Source of the DNA: Branchiostoma belcheri
Taxonomy: Eukaryota > Chordata > Leptocardii > Amphioxiformes > Branchiostomatidae
DNA length: 64,000 nt
Assembly: GCF_001625305.1 (NCBI RefSeq)
Contig: NW_017804353.1
Span: forward strand, 298,959-362,958
Direction: 5' to 3'
Under the pieces are notes generated by a model. It saw only the letters and a list, made by a program, of their open reading frames with translations. It did no database searches and was not told the DNA's origin. A program made the translations under genes and the position numbers. Of the stretch, positions 50,001 to 62,000 are shown piece by piece (positions within the stretch are counted from its first letter, which is position 1; every line of letters begins with the position of its first letter).

Positions 50001-53000
50001 TGAGATCGCCTTTCCCAAGGATGTAACGTCTAGCCAGGATGGAACCCATGACCTCTTGAGTCTTGTTCCTGTGTGTGTTGGCTTAAGCCTAGCCACTTGG
50101 CAATTGACATCACTAAGTTGAACATACTGTATTTATAGTCAGACCTATTAAAGTATACTGTCCATGGTACACTACAAAGTTGTAAGTGCTGGCCAAAGTC
50201 ACTAACACATATTGTTACACTTTACATGTACCATAAATTGTATACATGTGCAATGTAGTGTACTGTCAATGTGTGCATGGACCATTGGTAAACTATAAAG
50301 TTTGTAAAATCACAATGGAAGTTCATTTGTGTTGTCAGTAATCATACTGTAGTACAATGTTAAACTAAATCCACCTGCCTACCTAGTCCTTTGACTGACC
50401 ATTAGTACACGTCAAGGATTAAATTTTCAACGACACAAAGTTTCTAAATCGTCTACCATTTGTATCCCCACAGGAAGTGCTGGCCACAATCACTATCACT
50501 TTTAAGTTAACACTAAGTACACATTGTAAACTACAAAGTTTCTAAATCCCTTATTGCTTTATCTCTCCCAACAGAACATGTACTGGCCACCATGCAGCTG
50601 CACTCCCTCCAGGTCCCCCAGTTCAGGAGAAGTGACGAAGACCTCGCCAAGTCAAACGACCAGATCGTCATCTACAACAGAGTGCCAAAGACGGCGAGCA
50701 CATCGTTTGTCGGACTCGCGTACGACTTGTGTCAGCGCAACGGCTACAACGTGATTCACCTGAACACAACGAGAAACTCACCCATCATGTCAATACAGGA
50801 CCAGGTGGGTACAATTTCACATACAATTTTTAAACTGAATACATGTACATGTATATTGTGTCACAGTCACCAATTTTATACAGTAAGTAATACTATGACC
50901 TCTGTCAGCGCAACGGCTACAGTGTGATTCACCTGAACACAACGAGAAACTCCCCTATCATGTCAATACAGGACCAGGTGGGTGCAATGCCACATAGTCC
51001 CATGCTATACACACTCTTGTATTGGGTAGATTAGCCTTATGGAACGGTAGTTTACTGTATGTACCAGTAGGCTACAACGTGATTCATCTCAACATCACAA
51101 GAAACTCTCCTATCATGTCAATACAAGACCAAGAAGGTACAATTCACATACAGTGTACAAACTGTATACATGTGTATTGTGTCACAGTCACCAATTTTAT
51201 ACAGTAAGTTAATGACCTGTGTCAGCGCAACGGCTACACCGTGATTTACCTGAACACAACAAGAAACTCACCCATCATGTCAATACAGGACCAGGTGGGT
51301 ACAATTTCACATATTCTCATTCTCATCCTTTACTCGTGGTTACGTTCAGGTACAGAACTGCAACTTTCTGCAGTCAGTCAGTCTTTATCTGTGACTGTTT
51401 AACTATAATTTCAACCCTCTAAAAGCCTTAGAATGCCCTATTTTCACATCACATGTCCTAGAAGTTTGGTATTCAGATTTAAGCTTACAGTAAGGATGTC
51501 TCATCAGCTCAAGTTCTCTCCAAGCACAGTTTGATAATTGCAATATACATGTAAGCACTATCTAAAAAGCCTTTAGTTACAAATGTGGAATGCCATATTT
51601 CCTAGAAGTCTGGTATTCAGAAAGCTTACAGTAAGGATGTCTCTTAAGCTCAGATTCTCTCAGAGAACGGTTTGATTAACTCTAAGACTTTCAAAAAATT
51701 AATAGGCTTCAGAATTGCAATATGACCACAATCTAAAAGCCTTAGAAGGCCTTATTTTTACACCATATTTTCTAGAAGTCTGGTATTCAGAAGCTTACAG
51801 TAAGGATGTCAGATTCTCTCAAAGCACAGTTTGATGAACTCTAAGACTTACAGAAAAATTAATGGGCTTCAGAATTGCAATATAAGCACAGACCCTGAAT
51901 CTACCCGTGTGTTATGAAAAATGCATGATGATTTAAGTTCATTCCGGAATGCAATAAGTTAGACCGAGCACGCTAGTAAGATTCCTAATCCACAGTCACC
52001 AGGGCTACCTGTATTTTCCATTAAGCAGAGGAACGATAGGAGCTACATTGTACATTCCCAGCGAGATCCTCTCACTGATAAATAACGGTAAAGCCGGCGC
52101 GACATTATCATTTTATGAACCGCGACAGCAAACTCCGCGTCTGGCAGATTACCGTTGACTAAGACAAAGTGTTCTGCGACTCTTTTCCCCTGCAAATAAC
52201 ATGCCAGTCTGAAGGACATCAGGCTCGCGGAGAAGAGATGCCACGCTTTTAATTAGTAATGGTAGTGTACAAAATACTTTTTTGAACCAGGTTGCCCAGG
52301 ACTAGTGATGCATACCTAAACCCAATTTTAGGTTCGGGTCCGGATTCAAGTCCAGAGGTTTAGGTTCAGTTCCGGACTTGTAAGTCCGGACCTAAACCCA
52401 TGGCATATACAATATTGCATGTTGGCAACCTTGCAATGTTGTCTGGGTGAAACTTTGACCACATAACATGGAGGCCAGTACTTGACGATGCCCAATGGCA
52501 ATGTTTCCTTCATTTTGCAGCAAAGATTTTACAATGTACGGAAGGTTTTAGGTGGTTTGGAAAAAAAAGGGGTATGTGAAATGGTCTTTTATGGTAATAA
52601 GTCCGGACTCGGTTCTTGACTTTTAGGTTTTTTTGGACTTGAACCTAAACATTCTTACAAGTCCGGATCCAAGTCCAGTGAACCGGTATGCATCACTACC
52701 CAGGACGCAAAAATTAGGTTGCCCATCAGAATTTTAGGTTGCCCCACCTGTAAGTTACTATATATACTTTCCTCAAATAAAGTAATGTTACATATATAAG
52801 CCTATATAGTGATAGCCATTAATACCTAAAATTAAAAAGCATCTGCTGCATACAGTGGTGCAAGCCAAGTTGGCATGATTTTGGGGGAGGGGGGGGGGCA
52901 TTCTTAAAATTCAGGTAGCGTTCAAAAATAGGTTGCCCCAAGAAAAATTTGGTTGCCTGGGGCAACCAGGTATTTTGCATGCTGTAATGGTATCGTCAAA

Positions 53001-56000
53001 GTTACGTGGTCGCTGACAGAGATAGAGGGTGGACCTGACGATACCTGTCCGCTTCCGCTGCCAAAGTTAGGCCGTGAATTATTTAGGGCAATCATCAGGT
53101 ACTTCATTTATGGGGTAATGAGAGGCGATCCTTGGAGGACCCTACATGTAAGTTGGCTAGGAGATGGGGTGGGAGCGGTTGTAGAGTTGGTCATGTCAAA
53201 CATTTCAAGTAGCAGCCACTACTTTTTGTCAGTAACTAAGAGAATCTGTAGTTGAACAGGTAGGGAACTGGTGTAACTGTGACAGGAAGGTTGAATTGGA
53301 GATCAAACTCAAAAAGTTGTCTCCTTGTAGGCTTGGAGAGTGAATGATATGTATGATATCAAAGTGATAACTGCGAATAAAACCAGGTCTTGCTCATTTC
53401 AAGATTTAGATTCAGAGTTGTCACATGGTTTTCCCTGCAAAAAAACATACACGTCTAATGATGATGGGCATCAGGGTACTGGAGAAGCAATGCCACACTG
53501 GACCCCTCCTGGCTACAAGATGGGGTGGGAGCGGTACAGTTGGTTACAGGGCTCTAGCTATAGCCAGCTCAATTTTTTTTCCTGTCAGCCTAGTTCATGA
53601 TTGAACCTAGGGGGAGAGTGCTTACAATCTAGGGGGTCTATGGGCAAATTTTTTATTTTCAAGCCTTTAAAAACGCAATTTTCTACAATTTGAGAGGCCA
53701 ATTATGGAGTTAGTAGTGGTTGTTGTTGGTCCTTATTAGGATGTTTTAGATTTTTACCAACGAAAGATTTTTATCAATTTTGTCGGTCAAGGTTGACCGA
53801 TTGGTTTAGACATTTTTCCGTCACACCCCACAAAGTTCCTGCAATTGTTGGAAAAACAGGTGCTGGCTATAGCCCAGGTTGGTGGTGTCTATTGCTCTGG
53901 GCACTAGACAGACTGAGGTCCTGAACTGTCAAGCCTCTCTGCAAATGACAAATGGCTTGCTGGGGGTGTCACAGTGGTATTTACATGTACATGTACCTCA
54001 TCCGAACAACTCAAGGGTTTGCCAAAAAAAAACAGTTACTCAAACAGCTGGATGTGATTTTGGTTATGTTTCAAGTACAGTAACTTGAAAGGGTGCCTTG
54101 TACAATATTTCTTTGGATCTAGAATATTTACTGTCGTTTTTGGCTCACTGAGTTTTCATTCCAATGTCAAGGTCACAAATGTTTAGACAGACAGGTCCTG
54201 ATGTGTCAAGCCTCTCTGCGAATGACAAATGGCTTGCTGGGGGTGTCACAGTGGTATTTACATGTACATGTACCTCATCCGAACAACTCAAGGGTTGCCA
54301 AAAAACAGTTACTCAAGCAGCTGGATATGATTTCGGTTATGTTTCAGGTAACTCAAAAGGGTTCCTTGTACAATATATCTTTGGATCTTGAATATTTACT
54401 GTCGTTTTACTAAGAATGTAGGCTCACTGAATTCTCATTGCAATGTCAACATCACAAATGAAGTTCGTGACTTCTTGTGCTCACTGCAAACTTTAAAGCC
54501 AGCAAATACCTCTTCCTCCTCCTGACATGAAACTTTGATACGGAGACCTAATGGTGACGCCTTAACTGAAAAGTCAGCAATCCCCCCACATTAAGACACA
54601 TTAACCACTCGTTCACCCGCCCCCCTAAAAACTCCTTACCAAGCAATTAGGTGACACGACTTTCCTCGGTCCGCGTAATCGTTTCTCGACTTTCCTTTCA
54701 AGCCGACTCGCGAGCAAAGGCAGGGAATTCGGGGGTTAATTGGTCTCCGTAGCTGGGAGAATACTCGCCCAGACAGGTGCAATTTAGATGCTAAACAGAG
54801 ATCCTTCCCTGAAGACATGATTACATGTAGGAGCCATTAGAAGTTTGCGTGCTCCGTGAGCGGGGGTCAAAGGATCGACAAGCGTGCTTCAACGTCATGT
54901 TACAGTTCTCTCACAGTGATTATTAAAGATCAGTCCGAGTACCATTATATAACCCTTGGTTCATGTTCAGTGCTAGTCAGTATTGATTTGTGCATTTTGC
55001 AGTGCTGCAATGTCACATTTGAAAGTCAAACTTATTCTTTTATCTGCTCAATCATTATTTTTATTCTTTTATTCGTTCAGAATCAGAGGGAGGTTGACAC
55101 ACTACATGTACATGTACATTCCAAAGTCATCATTATGGATTTTTTTGTGTATGTATTTTCATATTTTTGCTGTTTGACATTCTGGTCTATTGTTACAAGT
55201 TTTGTTTCAAAATATGCCAGCTCGTCACTTCTTTGTATACAATATTTTTGTCTCCTTTACTTAGGAGCCATGGAAGTTGAAGAATATATTATTATGATAT
55301 GGTCACTGCTTTAGGACCATAAAGTTGTAGTCTGGAACCATTTCATGAATCTCAAGTTAGTATTAGTTGTAGAGGTTACTCTGAAAAAAAAAAGTTAGAC
55401 TTGACTCCAGCTGGCCTTCTACATTTACATTTTTTTACACTTTGTCATTTCATACATTGTAGATTGCTCTTCTACTGCCTCTCATTTTCTACTCAGTTCA
55501 AGAGTCCAAACCTACAGCTCATTTTCAGTGAGGTACTTTTAAAAGCCTGGTGAAAAAAAATCTTGTGAAGTAAAATGGTTTCCCATTGGTGACCATTACT
55601 CTAGATCTGCTCTTCTGGCTGCAGAAATACCTGGAAAAAAGAGAAACAGGCACCTTCTGACCTGTTATTACTGCTGCTTGTGCACTTAACCTCCAAAATT
55701 GCCTGCCCTGCCCTCTTTTCATCCTGTATCACCTTCATCTAACTCTCAAGTACATGTACACATCGCACATGAGTTACACTCTGGGAGCCCGGCAAATTTA
55801 TGCATGGACTCGGAGAATGGATGTGTGGCAGAGTCAACCATAAAGATGACATACAGCAGACGGGATTTATAAGAAACTTTGATGTCCACAAAGGGACCAA
55901 GAGTGAATGTTTGCCTAAAGTAACCTATAAATATTAATGCAAGTTGATAAATGCCTGCCTACTTGGCAGTTTTTTAAGACGCCAGAAGGCCAGCAGAGCT

Positions 56001-59000
56001 TGTAGTAAAAGTCGTGATTTAATGTTTAGCCTGGAAAGAGTTTTTGTGGAACATGCCGCCTATGAAATATTCAGATATGTTTTAATGTGCATTAGACGGA
56101 GAGATTACAATACAGGGCAGTTTTGTTGTACTTGTACATCATTAAAGGAGACTCTATGTCTCTCAGTTTTGTAAAATGTTGTTGTTCTACTAAAATATTT
56201 TGGAAGGTATAAAACTAGCATAAGCGGTCACTGGCGAAAGCTAGTGGATACTAGCTGAAACGTCTGGCCATTTCCAAAATCACATCCAGTTGCTTGAGTA
56301 ACTGTTTTTGACATATCTTATTACCATGATGTCTAACCTTCATCGACGCAAGTTATAGTTTTGATGCCTCAGTGTTTGCCATTCATATTCAAGTTACACT
56401 AGAGAGATAAAAAGAAAAGTAGATCACAATTTTGCACATTCTAGAAAGTCTGTGTGAGTGAATAAGTCCTAGTATAGAATTCTACCTAGGGTGCCTGAGA
56501 GTCAACATCCTTATCAATAATACACCGAAAATATATTATTGATTTGAAGTTACTCTCCAAGTTTTGGCTTAAAGCTTCTGACGTGTTTGCTTTATAATTA
56601 GTTCCCTGGAGACGCCATAATGATAGTTTGTCCATGCACGCACGGTGTGAAAATGACTGTTCAATTTACTTTTTGCTGAATTCTTGAAAAGATACCGGTA
56701 GTTATAACACCGTGGCTTCACAAAAGAGCTTCTCTAGATTGTAGTTGTGGAGAGACAATGAAAGTTTATATTCGAGTCGGGAATACAACTTTGGTGAGTT
56801 ATATAAGAATAAGTAGACACCACAGTTAAAATGATACACTTGAGTATAGTTTTATTTAGGTATAGTACCCATATGGAGACATTCCAAGTTTTATATTTTC
56901 ATACCTTAGACATGGTAAGCAGCCATAACTTGGACAGATACACTTGAAAATAATTTTATTTAGGTACAGTACTAGTATCCATATGGAGACATTCCAAGTT
57001 TTATATTTTCAAGGTGTCATACATAGATAGTGAGCAGCCCTAACTTGTGGTGGCAGTGAAGCTACTTAAGAACATGCTGGACAATGGTCATCCCCTCCAT
57101 GACCTGGTTCCACCGGCCAGGACAACGGCCACTGGGAGGACCTTAAGACATGGAACAGCACTTACGTATACAGTATCAGCAGCCCGTACCAAAAGACTGA
57201 AAAACTCTTTCTTACACAGGGCAATATGTCTGTACAACGAGTCTTCACAGTAAGACTCTTAGGACTCTCTGGTCTTTACTTCAGTGCCCATGTGAGACTT
57301 TTTGTAATGTTTTTGTTCCTGTGTTTGTATATATATTGTAATTATGGGTTCACCACACCACGAAGTGGTGTGGTGAAACCATATTGCTTTTTCTGATGTT
57401 TCTTCTTCTTCTTCTCCTCCTCCTCCTTCTCCTCCTGCCATATCTTTAAATGGATTCAGCTTCTTCATTTTAGGGCCTAAGGTCCTGAAATTTGGTATGG
57501 AGGTACAGTGGGCAAATACCCCTAGGCGTTTTTTAAATTATTGTGATACAGGCTTTTAGAATGGTTTTATTTGAGTTTTTTGGCTGTGTAATAGCTAATG
57601 TATTACTGTGTAAGTGTGCAGTGTTTACCACATTTGGACATGAGTCATCACAATGGCATGCAAGGCATCAACCAATAGGCATGCAGCTTTCCTCTATTCT
57701 CCTTGCTGATTGGCTGTTGGGATTTAACTGGCTTAACTTCATTCACACCTGCACAGAGCCATGCCATACTGACAGTATGTCTGTATTCAAGTGTTTTGGT
57801 AGGTATTTTAAGCTTTCCTGCTCCAGCATTGGAATGCGGGCTATGAACGCTTCTTTTTATCTTGAAAATCAACAGTTTGCATTATGCAATCCTAACCAAT
57901 AATGTAGGGAATAGCTATCCAACTGTTGTAGTCTTAGTTGTATGTTACTTCATACTATAGTTATATCAATGTAAAGCATTGTTTTCCCTTGTGTTTCTCA
58001 TTCTTTCCCTGCCATGTGGTAAAATGTGGTGAACCCATCGCTATATTTGCTCCAAAGCAAATATTGGCCTTTCTAGTGTTAATTTGTATTTGCCAGACAA
58101 TCAATTGTAAAAAATCAGTGCTATTCAGCATGTTTTGTACAGGCTGCGAGGCTGGTTTTTATGAATAAACTACTGTTAAACTGCTGTTAAACTTGGAAAG
58201 ATTCGTTCTGCTGCCCCCTGTGTTTGTATATTGTTTGTAATGTTAATTTGTATTTGCCAGACAATCAACTGTAAAAAATCAGTGTTATTCAGCATGTTTA
58301 TTTACAGGCTGCGAGGCTGTTTTTTTATGAATAAACTGCCGTTAAACTTGGACAGATTCGTTTTGCTGCTTCATGCTACAAGGAAGGAGATAATCCTTGG
58401 TGCACTTGGCCAGATAAGGTCATTTCTCGGAGCTTAACTTCATCCCCTGGGTAAAGAGATCAAGATAATCCTCTTACGAGACAATCTTTTCTGTCTGAAT
58501 TACGCACTTATTTTGGTTAGACAGGGCTTAAAATACATAGCCTGGTATATAAATATTCATACAGTTCTTGGTCTGGTTTACTTCTTTGATGGCTTTTCTG
58601 CCAAATAGCGGTACCAGTTAATTAAGAGAAGATCGATTAGTATTTGAATTTTCAGGCCCCTTTCTCCACATGCTTTGTTAGACATTGGCTTAAAATACAT
58701 ATAGGCTAATATAAATATTCATACTATTCTAGGTCTGGTTTACATCTTTGATAGCTTTTCTGCTGAATAGCGATACCAGTTAATTAAGAGAAGATCGATT
58801 AGTATTTGAATTTTCAGGCCCCTTTCCTCACATGTTTTGGTTAGACATTGGCTTAAAATACATACAGCCTGGTACATTAATATTCATACAATTCTAGGTC
58901 TGGTTTACTTCTTTGATGGCTTTTCTGCCAAATAGCGGTACCAGTTAATTAAGAGAAGATCGATTAGTATTTGAATTTTCAGGCCCCTTTCTCCACATGC

Positions 59001-62000
59001 TTTGTTAGACATTGGCTTAAAATACATATAGGCTAATATAAATATTCATACTATTCTAGGTCTGGTTTACATCTTTGATAGCTTTTCTGCCAAATTGTGG
59101 TACTAGTATATCAATTAGTATTTGAATATTCGCATAGAATGTCAATGAGAGCTCCTGTTGCACGGTCCTCTGTGATAGCATATCCTGGTCTGAATATTTA
59201 TACTATTCTACGTCTGGTTTACTTCTTTGATGGCTTTTCTGTCAAATAGTGGTGCCAGTTAAGAGCAGACCGCTTACATTTGAATATTCATGTAGAATAT
59301 TAACGAGAGCTCTGATTGGCTATGTGTTGCACAGTCCTCTGTGATAGCATGGTAACAGGGATCGGACAGACATTCGGGATTGTTCCTGTTCAACTCCTTC
59401 CGAGTAATATTTGATATCCAAAATGATCAATGATGTAAGGGCCAAAGATTTAAATATAGTTAGGTATCAGACTGTTCAGTAGGGAAGCATTAGAACCTGA
59501 TTCAGAACAGGATGGATACAAGCTGCAGGAAACTTGAAAACTTTGTGAATATTAGGGTATTTTGATTGCAAGTACTAGTCTTTTATATATAGACTTTGAA
59601 ATAGGGTTGGTTGATTTGATAGCATGCCATGTAACAATAGTTAGGTTTTCAGCACCAAGGAAAGGAGCTGTTGTGGAATTGTCATTGTGCCTTCTTTCTG
59701 TTACACCTTTTGGTTGATTTGATAGCAGGCAAATTAACTGCAACAACAGTTTCAGCACTAAGGAAAGGGGCCATTTCCAAATCGTCAATTTGGAATATGC
59801 TTTACAAGCTTTTAAAATCAGCACATTGATTTTCTGTGACTATTCTGTGACTATCTTCTTTCTGTTGCAGGTCTAAGACAGTTTAGTTGTGGTACGGTAA
59901 ATTTCTTGGGCACAAAAGGATTTGATCAAAATAGAAAATGTTTTACCTAAGAGAGGTAGAAAGAAGATCAAAACCTGCCAGGTGGGACATGATTCATGTA
60001 ATGTTTACCGACGTTCTGATGTTCAGTCGATAACTTACTGTCTATTCATGTGCTGCAGTCATTCCATTGTGTACACATTCAAACGTATCTGACATTGCCA
60101 GGGGGGTAAGACGTGGGAGGGAGTATCGATGCCTGAAATCGATATAATTTGTTCACCGCTAACAATCTAATGTGGAGAAGGGTCAGGCTTTCTGGCCTGG
60201 TTCACCATCAGAGACCATCCTTAAATCAATCCAGCCAGCGATCTACTGAATCTTGTAGGTGTTTCTATCCACTCAAGGGGGGGAAACTAAAGCCAAAACA
60301 TTGATGGGTTGGTTTGAGACTCGACAGAAACACAGAGGCAAGACCTTTTCTTTGACCTCTCCAGCCAAGCAACCACAGACCTCCCTGATGTAGTAAAGTG
60401 TTCAGCTATTTGTGTGGGCATTTTGGAACACAAAGGAGATCTTTAAAACGGACTCTTAGAAGAATAGGGACATTGATTCATTCGGATTGGTACATGTGTC
60501 AAGGGCATGTCCTTTAGGTATAATGGTGGTCAATTTAACTTTTGGCTGCAAATGGACAATGTACAGTGGTCAGCCTTACTTGTAAGTGGTGGTGAAGCAT
60601 ATGGCAAGAATCCAGTTCTGTTCAATTCATGTAGATATAAAGATGAATTGTAGCTCCCTAGCACACAAGTAAAATTGTGTGCTATAATTTGTCAAGGGAG
60701 TTGCCTTCTTAATGTTTTTGTTTCCATTTACTCATTGAATTTTAACTGAAATCAATGCGCCAATGTGACATCTGAAAAGTCGCTTCCCGGCATTGTTCAA
60801 TGCGCCATATTGATTCGGCACTCCTGAAGTCATCTACATTGTAGGATTTTGTAAAGTTGCCGGATGACAAATTTGCCAGACTGTACCTGTGTCGCATACA
60901 GTCATTCTTTATTTGCGCTCAAAACTGACACTCATCCGCTGGTCCCCTGCCAGCACTCATTAATCAATACACGTGAACACGTACAGTCAAACCGACAGCT
61001 ACAGGAAGATTTCTTGCCCTTCCTCCTACCTTGTGCCGCATGGCTTCACAAACATAATAAGCATTGGAGGGCTGAATACATTGCATTTTCCTGAAAAGTG
61101 CCATAAGGTACAATATGTCTGCTTACTCTCTGACCCTGAAATGCCCTATTTTCTATAGACTTGCACCTTTTGTGCCACAAAAGTATAGATGGATGGATTT
61201 TACGCCTCTTGTATGCGTGAATGATGTGGCTGTTAGGTTATTGTGTTTTCTGTGTACAATACAGACTAATAAATCTTAATTTAATGATTATTAGTACAAA
61301 TGCGCTTAGTTAGTAGTATGTACAACAAAATACTTTTTCAACAATTTTCATTGTTTTTTTTCTACATGTAAGTACATTTGTGCGCATCACAGTATTTTTT
61401 CACTAAGTACATCTACAAGTTACAAGTAAATTGTTACTCAAGCAAATGGATATGATTTTGGGAAATCAAATCCAGTTTGGAACTTCCAAAATCATATCCA
61501 GTTGCTCGAGTAACTGCTTTTTGGTGTACAGTATTTTATCACTTGGATGGATGTCTAACCTTCACCGACACACCTACAAATTCTTCACAAAAGGTGTTTT
61601 ATTTGGCATTGCAGAACAAAAAAGAGAAATTCAATTTTTACTCCAAAAAATACCCTCAGATCCAGACCCAAGCTGAGCGCACAGATAAGGATTTAAAGCC
61701 AGCCAGAGCCCTGTGTAGAAAAATTGCCACTTTACTTCAGGAAAAAATAACACATCGCCGCCCGTCTAAGAGCTTTTTGGAGGAAATGTGTGCTATTATC
61801 CCTCCCCAATTGACAGTAGCCACACTAGAGAAGATAAGTTACAGCGCGGGACCAGCTACAAACGGAACTATCTGGTCTGAAAGTCATTCCAAATAGCCCC
61901 AGGAGGTGGGTATAACTACCAAGCAATGTCACGGTCTGGGAACCCAGCATAAAACATGGCCGGCTGGAAACCAAAGTCCCAAGTTTTACGGTTGACTTAA

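Noticed and set aside
54856-55314. 152-codon open frame as a gene
   Set aside because: AT-rich, no recognised domain, no splice-compatible neighbours. Length alone is not evidence in a 64-kb eukaryotic window.
57346-57379. Rho-independent terminator-like hairpin
   Set aside because: The window is eukaryotic and the hairpin is the left end of an element with matching right terminus at 58025-58036.
61477-61896. 139-codon open frame as a gene
   Set aside because: Its start is inside the dispersed CAGTTGCTCGAGTAAC repeat, and no domain or exon borders are evident.
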